The notes below the pieces were generated by a model that was not told the origin of the DNA, did no database searches, and saw nothing but the letters and a program-made list of their open reading frames with translations. A stretch of 64,000 nt of DNA, taken from contig NZ_VFSD01000005.1 in the NCBI RefSeq assembly GCF_014332515.1, forward strand, positions 124,001-188,000, in the 5' to 3' direction. Source of the DNA: Pontibacter beigongshangensis. Its GTDB lineage: Bacteria; Bacteroidota; Bacteroidia; Cytophagales; Hymenobacteraceae. The position numbers and the translations under genes were made by a program. Positions 9,098 through 18,419 of this stretch are shown here, piece after piece (the first letter of the stretch is position 1; each line of letters starts with the position of its first letter).

Positions 9098-10802
9098 AGA
9101 AGATCAGGTGGCAGAAACTATCACTGGTAGTGAAGCTCTTGTAAAAATTCTCCTGGCAGAGGGAGTAGACACCATATTTGGATATCCTGGCGGTGCCATT
9201 ATGCCCATCTACGATGCGCTCTATGGCTACATGGACAAAGTGAATCATGTGTTGGTGCGCCACGAGCAGGGCGGCATTCATGCTGGCCAGGGCTATGCAC
9301 GTTCATCGGGCAAGGTGGGTGTGGTGTTTGCCACCAGTGGCCCCGGCGCCACCAACCTTATTACTGGGCTGGCCGATGCGCAGATAGACAGCACGCCGCT
9401 GGTTTGCATTACAGGCCAGGTGTTTGCGCACCTGCTGGGAACCGATGCTTTTCAGGAGGCAGATGTGATCAGCATCTCGGCCCCGGTTACCAAGTGGAAT
9501 TATCAGATAACCGATGCTACCGAGATCCCGGAAGTGCTGGCCAAGGCATTTTACTTTGCCAAAAGTGGCCGCCCCGGACCAGTGCTGATCGACATTGCTA
9601 AAAACGCCCAGATCCAGAAGTTCGAGTTCAAGGGCTATAACCGCTGCGACCATGTGCGCAGCTACCGGCCTAAGCCCATTGTGCGCAAAGAGTACATAGA
9701 GCAGGCTGCAGAACTTATCAACGCTGCAAAAAAACCTTTTGTGCTTTGGGGGCAGGGCGTAATGCTGGGTTCGGCGGAGCAGGAGTTTAGAGAATTTATA
9801 GAGAAGAGCGGCATACCAGCCGCCTGGACCATTATGGGAGCCGGCTCCCTGCCAAGCGACCACCCGCAAAATGTGGGCATGCTGGGCATGCACGGCAACT
9901 ATGGCCCTAACGTGCTCACCAACGAGTGCGATGTGCTGATTGCCATCGGCATGCGTTTCGACGACCGCGTAACCGGCCGCTTAGACAAGTACGCCAGGCA
10001 GGCCAAAGTTATTCACTTAGATATCGATCCTTCTGAAATCGATAAGAATGTGAAAACAACAGTACCGGTTTGGGGCGATTGCAAAGAAACCTTGCCGCTC
10101 CTCACCGAGCTGATCGAGCCAAAGCAGCATACTGAATGGCTCCAGAAGTTCCGCGACTACGAGCAACAGGAAATAGAGGCCGTAATCCAGAATGAGCTTT
10201 TCCCAACATCAGAAGAACTGACGATGGGCGAAGTAATTCAGCAACTGAACGAGCAGACCAGGGGTGAGGCGATTATTGTAACAGACGTGGGCCAGCACCA
10301 GATGGTAGCCTGCCGCTATGCCAAACTCAACAAGACCCGCAGCAATATTACCAGCGGCGGCTTAGGCACCATGGGCTTCGCCCTGCCGGCTGCCATAGGT
10401 GCCAAATTTGGAGCTCCGGACAGAACCGTGGTGGCCGTAATCGGCGACGGTGGTTTCCAGATGACTTTGCAGGAGCTGGGCACTATTATGCAGAGCGGCG
10501 TAGATGTTAAAATACTGATACTCAACAACCAGTTTCTGGGTATGGTAAGGCAGTGGCAGGAATTGTTTCACGACAGGCGCTACTCGTTTGTAGACATAAC
10601 CAGCCCTGATTTTGTGAAAGTGGCCGACGGTTATGGCATTGCCGGAAAGAGCATCTCTAAAAGAGAAGATCTGCAGAGTGCCTTAACTGAAATGCTTTCG
10701 CACAAAGGATCTTTCCTGCTCGAAGTAATGGTAACAAAAGAGAACAACGTGTTCCCGATGGTGCCGCAGGGATGCAGCGTGAGCGAGATCAGGTTGAAGT
10801 AG
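9054..10802 (+). CDS. ilvB: Acetolactate synthase large (catalytic) subunit
   Basis: This TPP enzyme condenses pyruvate with pyruvate or 2-oxobutyrate. It is 582 residues (ATG at 9054; a second Met two codons on is also possible). The N-terminal domain carries the catalytic glutamate in [13 protein letters not shown] (about E71), the middle domain is FAD-binding, and the C-terminal domain has the TPP/Mg motif [14 protein letters not shown]...[13 protein letters not shown]. The start lies inside the ilvD end, suggesting translational coupling. The regulatory subunit ilvN follows 30 bases later. Confidence 0.97.
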   Translation: MLMLTNEKQAPELLKEDQVAETITGSEALVKILLAEGVDTIFGYPGGAIMPIYDALYGYMDKVNHVLVRHEQGGIHAGQGYARSSGKVGVVFATSGPGATNLITGLADAQIDSTPLVCITGQVFAHLLGTDAFQEADVISISAPVTKWNYQITDATEIPEVLAKAFYFAKSGRPGPVLIDIAKNAQIQKFEFKGYNRCDHVRSYRPKPIVRKEYIEQAAELINAAKKPFVLWGQGVMLGSAEQEFREFIEKSGIPAAWTIMGAGSLPSDHPQNVGMLGMHGNYGPNVLTNECDVLIAIGMRFDDRVTGRLDKYARQAKVIHLDIDPSEIDKNVKTTVPVWGDCKETLPLLTELIEPKQHTEWLQKFRDYEQQEIEAVIQNELFPTSEELTMGEVIQQLNEQTRGEAIIVTDVGQHQMVACRYAKLNKTRSNITSGGLGTMGFALPAAIGAKFGAPDRTVVAVIGDGGFQMTLQELGTIMQSGVDVKILILNNQFLGMVRQWQELFHDRRYSFVDITSPDFVKVADGYGIAGKSISKREDLQSALTEMLSHKGSFLLEVMVTKENNVFPMVPQGCSVSEIRLK

Positions 10803-10832
10803 TCTTCACAACCAGTAGAAGAGAAAAACAGC

Positions 10833-11441
10833 ATGACGAATCAACAGCAACAAGAAAAACAGGAGTATAATATCACGGTTTACACCGAGAACACCATTGG
10901 CTTGCTTAACCGCATCTCCACTATCTTCTCGCGCCGTAAACTCAATATCGACTCCCTGAACACCTCCCCTTCTGAAATAGAAGGCATTCACCGTTTCAAC
11001 ATTGTAATTAATGTAACAGAAGAGGTGGTGCGGAAACTGGCCAGCCAGATAGAAAAGCAGGTAGAGGTACTGAAGGTGTATTACAATACCAACGACGATA
11101 TTGTGTGGCAGGAAATGGCCCTGTACAAGGTTCCGACCGACATTATTGCCGAGCAGGCGCTGGTAGAGCGACTGCTGCGCGAGAATGGTGCCCGTGCCGT
11201 AGTTATCCGGAAAGACTACACCGTGTTTGAGACAACCGGCCACCGCGAAGAAACCGACAACCTGATAAAAGTGCTGCAACCGTTCGGCCTGATCGAGTTT
11301 GTGCGCAGCGCCCGCATCGCAATTATCAAAGACAGCGAAGGCTTTAACAGGAAACTGCGCGAGTTCGAGCGCAGGGAACCCGGCCACGAGGTAATCGAAA
11401 ACGAGTACCTCAACCGCCGCGACAAAGTGTTTACCATGTAA
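10833..11441 (+). CDS. ilvN: Acetolactate synthase small (regulatory) subunit
   Basis: The first 80 residues form an ACT domain (YNITVYTENTIGLLNRISTIFSRRKLNIDSLNTSPSE) that binds the feedback inhibitor valine in this family. The C-terminal ACT-like half follows (VFETTGHREETDNLIKVLQPFGLIEFVRSARIAI). At 202 residues it is longer than the common 160-residue IlvH form; an extra C-terminal tail (EGFNRKLREFERREPGHEVIENEY) accounts for most of the difference. It sits between the catalytic subunit and ilvC; the gap to ilvC is 186 bases and contains an AT-rich inverted repeat. Confidence 0.95.
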   Translation: MTNQQQQEKQEYNITVYTENTIGLLNRISTIFSRRKLNIDSLNTSPSEIEGIHRFNIVINVTEEVVRKLASQIEKQVEVLKVYYNTNDDIVWQEMALYKVPTDIIAEQALVERLLRENGARAVVIRKDYTVFETTGHREETDNLIKVLQPFGLIEFVRSARIAIIKDSEGFNRKLREFERREPGHEVIENEYLNRRDKVFTM

Positions 11442-11448
11442 TAAGATC

Positions 11449-11594
11449 CTAGATACTAGATGTTAGATTATAGATTTTGTTCTTGAATAGTTGGTTATAG
11501 GCAGAGAGTTTTAGCTCCTTCCAATACTCCACTTCACTTTATTAAAGTCTAATATAAAAGTCTAACATCTAGCATCTAATATCTAAAATCTAAT
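11449..11594. repeat. AT-rich TAGATGTTAGA inverted repeat between ilvN and ilvC
   Basis: Tandem variants of TAGAT-N-TTAGA run from 11449 to 11478, and their inverted counterparts from 11561 to 11594. The best arms are CTAGATGTTAGA at 11456-11467 and TCTAACATCTAG at 11561-11572, a perfect 12-bp match. It could fold into a long weak stem in the ilv transcript or be a repeat insertion; its role is unknown. Confidence 0.7.
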
Positions 11595-11627
11595 AAAATA
11601 AACAATTATTAACTAGCTAAAATCAGA

Positions 11628-12668
11628 ATGGCAACTATCAATTTCGGAGGAGTAGACGAAACAGTTATCACCCGTGACGAATTCCCTCTTTCAAAAGCTC
11701 AGGAAGTTCTTAAGGACGAAGTAATCGCAGTTATCGGTTATGGCGTGCAAGGTCCTGGTCAGGCTCTTAACATGAGAGACAATGGATTTAATGTTATCGT
11801 AGGTCAGCGTAAAGACTCTTCTTCCTGGGAAAAAGCGAAGAGCGACGGTTTTGTGGAAGGCGAGACCCTGTTCCCGATCGAAGAAGCGGTGGAGCGTGGC
11901 ACGATCATCTGCAACCTGCTTTCTGATGCCGGACAAATTGCAGTTTGGCCAACTATCAAAGAAAGGCTGAAGCCAGGCAAGACGCTTTATTTCTCTCATG
12001 GCTTCGGCATCACATTTAAGGAGCATACCAACATTATTCCTCCTGCTGATGTTGACGTAATTCTGGTGGCCCCTAAAGGCAGCGGCACCAGCCTACGCAG
12101 ACTGTTCCTGGCCGGTGGTGGCCTGAACTCTTCGTTTGCTGTGTTCCAGGATGCTACTGGCAAGGCTTACGAAAAAGCGATTGCTATGGGTATCGGAGTA
12201 GGATCTGGTTACCTGTTCGAAACAGATTTCAAAAAAGAAGTATACAGCGACCTTACTGGTGAGCGTGGTGTATTGATGGGTGCCCTTGCTGGTATCATCG
12301 AAGCACAGTATGCGGTACTGCGTGAGCGTGGCCACTCTCCTTCTGAGGCGTTTAACGAAACAGTAGAAGAATTAACCCAGAGCCTGGTGCCACTTGTAGG
12401 CGAAAACGGAATGGACTGGATGTACGCGAACTGCTCTGTAACTGCACAGCGTGGCGCTCTTGACTGGAAAGGAAAGTTCAGAGAAGCTACTTTGCCTGTA
12501 CTGAATGAGCTTTACGATAGCGTAGCCTCTGGCAAAGAAGCACAGCGTACGATCGAGAGAGGTTCTAACCCAGAGTACCGTCAGGACCTGGAGGCCGAGC
12601 TGAAAGAACTACGTGAGTCAGAATTATGGCAAACCGGAGCGGTAGTAAGAAAACTGCGCTCTAAATAA
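11628..12668 (+). CDS. ilvC: Ketol-acid reductoisomerase
   Basis: IlvC isomerises and reduces acetolactate or acetohydroxybutyrate with NAD(P)H. The 346-residue protein begins with a Rossmann fold (IAVIGYGVQGPGQALNMRDNG, glycine motif at about 37-42). It contains the C-terminal knotted domain signatures KKEVYSDLTGERGVLMGALAGIIEAQY and SPSEAFNETVEELTQSLVPLVGENGMDWMY. It is preceded by a 186-base spacer, unlike the tight upstream genes, so it may also have its own promoter. ilvA follows after 14 bases. Confidence 0.97.
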   Translation: MATINFGGVDETVITRDEFPLSKAQEVLKDEVIAVIGYGVQGPGQALNMRDNGFNVIVGQRKDSSSWEKAKSDGFVEGETLFPIEEAVERGTIICNLLSDAGQIAVWPTIKERLKPGKTLYFSHGFGITFKEHTNIIPPADVDVILVAPKGSGTSLRRLFLAGGGLNSSFAVFQDATGKAYEKAIAMGIGVGSGYLFETDFKKEVYSDLTGERGVLMGALAGIIEAQYAVLRERGHSPSEAFNETVEELTQSLVPLVGENGMDWMYANCSVTAQRGALDWKGKFREATLPVLNELYDSVASGKEAQRTIERGSNPEYRQDLEAELKELRESELWQTGAVVRKLRSK

Positions 12669-12682
12669 GGAGTAAATTTTTA

Positions 12683-13954
12683 ATGGATAAAGCTATAGCC
12701 CCTTTAGATACTGCCATCTCGCTTGAAAAAGTGGAGAAGGCAGCTAAGAACTTAAAAGGCGTCATTTACAAAACACCCCTACTGCAGAACCTCTCGCTCT
12801 CGCAGCACTACAATGCCAACATTTACCTGAAGCGGGAGGATCTGCAGGTGGTGCGGTCTTACAAAATAAGGGGAGCGTACAACAAGATGTGCGGATTGTC
12901 GGAGCAGGAGAAAGCGCGTGAAATCGTTTGTTCCAGTGCTGGTAACCATGCACAAGGGGTTGCTTATGCCTGCCAGTTGTTAGGTATCAAGGGCTATATC
13001 TTTATGCCTTCTAATACGCCTGAACAAAAAGTGAGCAAGGTGCGCCTGTTCGGCAAAGAGATGGTAGAGGTGGTGCTGACAGGCAACACTTACGACGATA
13101 CCTTTAAGGCCGCTAAGGAGTTTTGCGACAGCCGTGGCAGCACCTTTATTCCTCCCTTCGACGACATGGCCATTGTAGAAGGCCAGGCAACCGTAGGGCT
13201 GGAGATTCTGAAAGATGCCTCCTTCTCTATCGACTTTTGCTTTATGCCGATTGGTGGCGGTGGTCTGGCCTCTGGCCTAGCGAGTGTGTTTAAGCGGCTG
13301 AGCCCGCACACGAAGCTAATTGGTGTGCAACCTATGGGAGCGCCGTCTATGTACCGCTCCATACAGGAGAACAGGCGCCTGATGCTCGACCAGATCGACA
13401 GCTTTGTAGATGGTGCCGCCGTGAAATGCCCCGGAGAACTCACCTTTGAGATCTGCCGCGAGCTGCTCGACGACGTGGTGCTGATTCCGGAAGGCCAGAT
13501 CTGCGAAGACATTCTGAAGATGTACAACGAGGAAGGCATCGTCCTGGAGCCCGCAGGCACCTTGTCTATCTCTGCTCTGAAAGGCTATGCCGGTCAGATA
13601 GAGGGCAAGAACGTGGTTTGCATTGTGAGTGGCAGCAACAACGATATCACCCGCATGGAGGATATCAAGGAGCGCGCCATGCAGCACCAGGGCCTGAAGC
13701 ACTACTTTATGGTTACGTTCAACCAGAAGCCTGGTGCATTGCGAACCTTTGTGAATAAGGTGCTGGACCCAGACCACGATATTATTCACTTCCAGTACAT
13801 CAAGAAGAATAACAAGGAAAAAGGCCCTGTGTTTGTAGGCATAGAAGTAAAGCATCCGCACGATGTGGAAACGATAAAGTTGAAAATGCTCGAAGAGGGA
13901 TTCGCTTACGAATACCTGAACGGCAAACAGGATTTCCTGAACTTACTGGTGTAG
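12683..13954 (+). CDS. ilvA: Threonine ammonia-lyase (threonine dehydratase)
   Basis: This PLP enzyme converts threonine to 2-oxobutyrate, the first committed step to isoleucine. The 423 residues include the PLP lysine in VRSYKIRGAYNKM (K61), the phosphate-binding loop PIGGGGLASGLASV, and a C-terminal ACT-like regulatory domain (HYFMVTFNQKPGALRTFVNKVL onward). That single regulatory domain fits the shorter form of the family rather than the 510-residue E. coli form. An AAGGAG sequence sits about 10 bases before the ATG, unusual in this window. It ends the ilv operon: a terminator lies at 13985-14020. Confidence 0.96.
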   Translation: MDKAIAPLDTAISLEKVEKAAKNLKGVIYKTPLLQNLSLSQHYNANIYLKREDLQVVRSYKIRGAYNKMCGLSEQEKAREIVCSSAGNHAQGVAYACQLLGIKGYIFMPSNTPEQKVSKVRLFGKEMVEVVLTGNTYDDTFKAAKEFCDSRGSTFIPPFDDMAIVEGQATVGLEILKDASFSIDFCFMPIGGGGLASGLASVFKRLSPHTKLIGVQPMGAPSMYRSIQENRRLMLDQIDSFVDGAAVKCPGELTFEICRELLDDVVLIPEGQICEDILKMYNEEGIVLEPAGTLSISALKGYAGQIEGKNVVCIVSGSNNDITRMEDIKERAMQHQGLKHYFMVTFNQKPGALRTFVNKVLDPDHDIIHFQYIKKNNKEKGPVFVGIEVKHPHDVETIKLKMLEEGFAYEYLNGKQDFLNLLV

Positions 13955-13984
13955 CGGCACTCAATCTGCCAATACCAATAGTAC

Positions 13985-14020
13985 AAGCCCTGCCTGATTA
14001 TTTCAGGCAGGGCTTTTTTT
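13985..14020 (+). terminator. Intrinsic terminator of the ilv operon
   Basis: AAGCCCTGCCTGA and TCAGGCAGGGCTT pair perfectly around a short loop and are followed by a run of T. It lies 30 bases after the ilvA stop. Confidence 0.93.
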
Positions 14021-14381
14021 GTGTGAAGGCCATAGCCGTCAGGCTATGCAAGCCACTTTCATCCTGTTATTCCAAAAAAGCTGCCCCGCTGGCCCTTGTT
14101 GTGTGTTTTTCACCAACAAGCACCGCGGCTGCTCAATATGTAAAAGCATCAAACAAGTGTCTGAAGGCCTTTTCCCTTCTTAGCCTGACGGCTATGGTAC
14201 GAAGCAAAAAAAGTTAAAGATTCGTTTGCTGATGTCATCGTAACTGAATAACCAGGCAGGTATTTGGTAGGTGCAAACTAGAGTACAGCAGTTATTCCTT
14301 CCGAAGGGCCATTTTCATTTAAATAATTGCGGACGAGGCCAGATCTGTCGCATCATATTAGCCCATATCTCAGCCTAATAC
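14021..14381. other. Gap after the ilv operon
   Basis: No supported gene; the 64-codon frame at 14023-14217 lacks recognisable features. Element copy 4 lies at 14286-14328. Confidence 0.5.
14286..14328 (-). repeat. Interspersed CCGGAG element, copy 4
   Basis: Plus strand reads CAGCAGTTATT, then CCTTCCGAAGG (core with paired substitutions), GCCATTTTCATTTAAATAATT. It faces copy 5 across the small lipoprotein gene. Confidence 0.8.
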
Positions 14382-14425
14382 AAAAAAAGCGGGTGCTTCG
14401 ATCAAATTGATCAAAGCACCCGCTT
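14382..14425 (-). terminator. Intrinsic terminator for the small lipoprotein gene
   Basis: On the reverse strand a 17-bp stem with one mismatch (core GCACCCGCTT) encloses a 5-base loop and is followed by seven T. It begins 34 bases after the stop of the 14459-14671 gene, which supports that gene being transcribed. Confidence 0.88.
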
Positions 14426-14458
14426 ATAACTTTTTCAATACTATATTATATCACGTCA

Positions 14459-14671
14459 TTATTGTTTATTAGTATCCTCAGCGTCTATGGTCTCAGTTCT
14501 GGTGGTAGTGTCTGTTTCGATTACAGTCTCTTCCACCTCGTACTCAGATACTCTTGTTTCTGAGTCTATAACTTGTTCGTTAGCATCGTTGGCAGTTCCA
14601 CCCTGATTATCGCAAGAATAAAGGCTAAATGAACCAAATAGAACGGCAACTGCAAAAAATAACTTTTTCAT
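14459..14671 (-). CDS. Small acidic lipoprotein, unknown function
   Basis: A 70-residue protein. It starts MKKLFFAVAVLFGSFSLYSC: a basic N-terminus, a hydrophobic stretch and a lipobox-like SLYSC with the lipidation cysteine at 20. The mature part of 50 residues is very acidic and Thr-rich (EVEETVIETDTTTRTETIDAEDTNKQ), with no fold I recognise. It is a single gene with a strong terminator just downstream. Elements 4 and 5 flank it in inverted orientation. A membrane-anchored lipoprotein is the safe call; no function can be assigned. Confidence 0.75.
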   Translation of the reverse strand: MKKLFFAVAVLFGSFSLYSCDNQGGTANDANEQVIDSETRVSEYEVEETVIETDTTTRTETIDAEDTNKQ

Positions 14672-14851
14672 AATCTACTTTTTAGGTTTAAATTTAATAG
14701 CTCCTTTTATAATTGTCATAAACATAGGGCTATCGTATATTTCTCATCTTTACGAACTTAAGATTGGAAAGGATGTGTATATTTTGTATTTTTATCATAA
14801 CAGCCTAAGTAACCTGCTCATAATAAACTGATTGCCCTATAATTTTTATGC

Positions 14852-14893
14852 AATTATTCTAATGAAAACCGACCCTCGGAGGGTCCTGCTGCT
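14852..14893 (+). repeat. Interspersed CCGGAG element, copy 5
   Basis: AATTATTCTAATG, AAAACC, then GACCCTCGGAGGGTC, a perfect 6-bp stem with a CGG loop, then CTGCTGCT. It lies 59 bases past the stop of the minus-strand outer-membrane gene. Confidence 0.88.
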
Positions 14894-14951
14894 ATAAGCT
14901 TCTTGGGGTGTTGGCGACTGGCTTAAGCAGATAGGCTATGGGAAGGCTCTT

Positions 14952-17900
14952 TTAAAACAACACCGACACCTGGGTTCTGCCAGTATGCACCGCTCCTATC
15001 CCATTTGCTTTGCGCCCGTCGTAATTCACCGAAATATTCAGGCCATTGCTCAGACGCTGCTGCACGTTTAACGACCAGGTCAGGTTGTTGCCCGGCCGCA
15101 GGGCATTCAGGATCTCGTAAGCCACAAAAGTCTGTTGATCGCCGGTAAAATGGATGTTGACGTATTTAACTGTGCCTGCCACCGTGCGCTTACTTACCTG
15201 ATTTAGCTTGGTCTCCAGACCTAACTCATGAAACACCCCCTCCTGCTGCGCTGCCTCGGCTGGCTGCAGCACATCTTCGCGCACTGCAAACTGGTAAGTT
15301 CCCGTAAAGCGCAGCTTCGTGCCTGGCTGGTAGCTTAACTCAGGCGTCAGCTCCCTCGATACGATCCTGAAATTTTTGGAGGTCAGGAAGTTGGAGCGGT
15401 TATCGCGCACGTGCTGCCCTACACTCATTCTGGAGCTCAGCACTTCGTTCAGGTTGAGCCTTCCTGCCACCGCGTGGCTCCCCAGGCTCCGGGTTTCGGC
15501 TCCGTTGGAGAGCAGCGACTTTTGCTGGTTCTGCTGAAACGTATACTCCAGCCCATACTTCGGGTTGGTGCGGTTATAGTAGAAGGTATTGCGGAGCGAC
15601 TTTACGAGGGAGATCAGAAATTCATCCTCGAAATTCTCGCTGAAAGGGTTAAAGCGGTTGGTCAGGTCCTCATCGGTGGTCTTTTTATCGATACTTACAA
15701 AGGTGAGTACAGAGAAATGAGAGGCCAGCCCTTTCCAGTTTTTCTGGTTATGCCAGCTGCGGGGGGTGGCGCTGTTCAGGCGGTAGGTAAAGCGGTTGGT
15801 GTAGGCGTTAATGTATTCATCGGTGGGCAGAAATATTTTGATATAGCGCTGCTGGTCTACAGTCTGCGCCTCCAAGTAATCGTTCAGGTCGTTAAGGTTG
15901 CCGCTATCGCGCAGGTAGTGCGTCCCCTGCCCCGGCAGTGTCTCCCTGAAGATAAAGATACGCTTCAGCTCCCGCCCGGTGCCCACCGAGTAACTGAACT
16001 CCGAGCGGAAACTGCCATCTAGGAAACTGCCGTTCCAGTCTACCCGCGACTGCACCGTCTCCTCGTCCTGGGCTGTGGCCAACTCCAGCTTCCGGTACGT
16101 TACCTGCAGCGCCAGGTCGTTCTCCTGCCCTATCCTGGTCTGCACGGTGCCGTTGTAGGTCTGCCCCACCTCCGGCAGCCCCAGGGTGCCATTTTCGGTG
16201 GGGCGCAGGTCAGTGCGGTGGCTGTAGTCGAGCCTGAACTTGGTTTTGGCTGTATCATTGCTCTGCACATACAGCAGGTGCTCGTCAAAGTACATGGCCG
16301 AACCTATAATAGCATCTGTGTCCGCTGCCGTAATTTTGTTCTTGTCGAAACGGTACACATAACCTGGCACCAGCCAACGAGAGTTATACTTCACGCCTAT
16401 ATCGCCCCGTACCCAATCCGACTCCCGCTCTCCCTGGGCACTGTTAAGCATAAAGAAGTTGTTCTGCAGGTCTACCCGGCCCAGCCGCTGCACCACATCC
16501 AGGTAGTGCTGCATGCCGTTGAGCTGCGCATCACGGTTCCGGTGACTGATGCGGTAGTTAAACCTGTTGTGCTGATCTCTGGTAGCTCCCACCGAGAAGT
16601 TCAGTATATGGTCGGCTGCCTTCTGCTCTGCCCCTGTTAAACTCCAGTCGCGGTCAAACTCAATGGGGCGGTAGCGATCTATGGGCAGAAAGTTTTCATC
16701 CGTAAACTCATAATTCAGCACACTGTTCAGTTTGTAAGGCCCCAGCAGCGACACCTCTTTCTCCTGTACGGTATAGCCTACCCGCACTGCCTTGCCCTGA
16801 TCGTCGTGGGCATCGAGTTTGGAGAAGCGGTTCAGGTCGTTTTCTGATACGGCCCCTTCCACAAAGAAATTTACGCCCTTCTGCAGTTCATAAGAAGCCC
16901 CCAGGTTAACAAGCTGCTTCTTGCGTGGTGTTGGCAAAATCCGCACCGGCGCATAACTTCCCTGTGGCACCCCATTTACCGGAGCCACCCAGGAATACAC
17001 ACGGCCATTCACTGTAGAATTGGCTGCCACGTAGTCGCCGGCATTAGGCCCTACCTCCGTGAAACGCACGTTATACATAGCCGAGTCTGGGTGGTTGGAA
17101 TAACGGTAGATCGTGGCAAAGCCCTGCCCATCATTGTATGTGGTATCGCGCCGGGCATACAGTACCTGGTTCGGGTCGAAGGTAACTTCTATTGCACCCG
17201 GAATAACGGCCAGGTTCAGGCTGTCGCCAATGCTGGCCAGCATCCGCTTGTCGTCGTCCCGGAGGTCCAGGTTCAGGAGGTTGTTGGGGTTATCGGACTC
17301 GTTGTAATAGTTGGCGTACACCTTCATCTTGCCAAAGGTCTGGTAATGGCTCATGTTATAGATGCCCCGGCTATAGTTCATGTCGGAGTACTCGAAGTCT
17401 ACTTTTATGCGGGTATTTTTGGTGATGACGTGGCGCGTGGTGAAGGTAATTTCCGCCTGGTTGTAGTCGATGGTATAGTCGAAGTCGTAGCCGCGGGCGA
17501 GCAGCCTGCCATCCAGGAACACGCGCTCAGAATTGGCCAGCACGATAATGAATCGCTCGTTGTTGGGCCCGCGCAGGCGGTATGGCCCCTGCACCCCCTC
17601 CAGCGCCTGTACAGTCTGGGAGGCAAACTTACCTTTAGACACAGAGGCCGCCACCGTGGTAATGCCCTGCCGCTCCGCCGATTTGCCGGTTATGGTCTCA
17701 AAAGCGGCCCCCTGCACATTTTTGTAATACTGCAGAAAATAAGAGGGCCGGCTCTGCAGCACCACATCACCGGCCGTGAGCTGCCACTTTTTATGCTTTA
17801 GCGTGATGTATACCCGGTCGAACTCCTGGAGCTGCTGTGTATTGCCTTCCGGCTGAAAAGGAATGTTCTGATCTGTGATGGCAGCCGTAATACTGATATC

Positions 17901-18419
17901 GTCTGTTAGCTTCCCGTCGAGCTGCAGGTTGAGGGCTGAGTTCACAAACACATTTTGCGTATTTCCAAACGAGATGCCTCTCGAAATACTGCCGGTTTTA
18001 TTCAGACCGGGCGTTTTAAAAATTTCTTCGCGAGTAGTAAAATCCTCCTGGTAAAAATCTTCCTTAAAAGAGCTCACATCCAGCTTGGTAATATCTCTCT
18101 TGTAGGCAGGTTTTGTCAGGTTCAGTGCCATCACCCGGAAACAGACCAGCACCGAATCCGGGCTTGCCTCTGCTACGGAATCAGGCGCAGGAAATTTCGT
18201 TAGCCTGAACTCGTTGGTGGTGTAGTTGTAATCAAAGTCAAATTGCTCGCTCTTTGGGCCAGCGAAGGTAACAGAAGCGGGGTGTATGGTGAGAGAATCG
18301 AGCACAAGGGGGTCTGAGGATACAGGTACCCACTGACAGCGCTTGTTGTTGACTGGTGCCTGCGCCAGTACAGGTAAGCTTAAACTGATAAAAAGAAGTA
18401 TAAGGTACAGCTGCCTCAT
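14952..18419 (-). CDS. Large outer-membrane beta-barrel protein, uncharacterised
   Basis: A protein of 1155 residues with a signal peptide ending near LPVLAQA (residue 20). After an N-terminal region of about 125 residues comes KTGSISRGISFGNTQNVFVNSALNLQLDGKL. The rest is a long series of alternating polar/hydrophobic, aromatic-rich strands (for example YRISHRNRDAQLNGMQHYLDVVQRL), ending in a beta-like strand (GRTQVSVLF), as expected of an outer-membrane beta barrel. Proteins of this kind are frequent in Bacteroidetes but I know of no assigned function. Its ATG overlaps the stop of the sensor kinase gene (ATGA), so the two are translationally coupled and probably work together. Confidence 0.8.
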   Translation of the reverse strand: MRQLYLILLFISLSLPVLAQAPVNNKRCQWVPVSSDPLVLDSLTIHPASVTFAGPKSEQFDFDYNYTTNEFRLTKFPAPDSVAEASPDSVLVCFRVMALNLTKPAYKRDITKLDVSSFKEDFYQEDFTTREEIFKTPGLNKTGSISRGISFGNTQNVFVNSALNLQLDGKLTDDISITAAITDQNIPFQPEGNTQQLQEFDRVYITLKHKKWQLTAGDVVLQSRPSYFLQYYKNVQGAAFETITGKSAERQGITTVAASVSKGKFASQTVQALEGVQGPYRLRGPNNERFIIVLANSERVFLDGRLLARGYDFDYTIDYNQAEITFTTRHVITKNTRIKVDFEYSDMNYSRGIYNMSHYQTFGKMKVYANYYNESDNPNNLLNLDLRDDDKRMLASIGDSLNLAVIPGAIEVTFDPNQVLYARRDTTYNDGQGFATIYRYSNHPDSAMYNVRFTEVGPNAGDYVAANSTVNGRVYSWVAPVNGVPQGSYAPVRILPTPRKKQLVNLGASYELQKGVNFFVEGAVSENDLNRFSKLDAHDDQGKAVRVGYTVQEKEVSLLGPYKLNSVLNYEFTDENFLPIDRYRPIEFDRDWSLTGAEQKAADHILNFSVGATRDQHNRFNYRISHRNRDAQLNGMQHYLDVVQRLGRVDLQNNFFMLNSAQGERESDWVRGDIGVKYNSRWLVPGYVYRFDKNKITAADTDAIIGSAMYFDEHLLYVQSNDTAKTKFRLDYSHRTDLRPTENGTLGLPEVGQTYNGTVQTRIGQENDLALQVTYRKLELATAQDEETVQSRVDWNGSFLDGSFRSEFSYSVGTGRELKRIFIFRETLPGQGTHYLRDSGNLNDLNDYLEAQTVDQQRYIKIFLPTDEYINAYTNRFTYRLNSATPRSWHNQKNWKGLASHFSVLTFVSIDKKTTDEDLTNRFNPFSENFEDEFLISLVKSLRNTFYYNRTNPKYGLEYTFQQNQQKSLLSNGAETRSLGSHAVAGRLNLNEVLSSRMSVGQHVRDNRSNFLTSKNFRIVSRELTPELSYQPGTKLRFTGTYQFAVREDVLQPAEAAQQEGVFHELGLETKLNQVSKRTVAGTVKYVNIHFTGDQQTFVAYEILNALRPGNNLTWSLNVQQRLSNGLNISVNYDGRKANGIGAVHTGRTQVSVLF

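Noticed and set aside
15411..16022. 203-codon plus-strand frame inside the outer-membrane gene
   Set aside because: Antisense shadow of a real minus-strand gene with no protein-like features.
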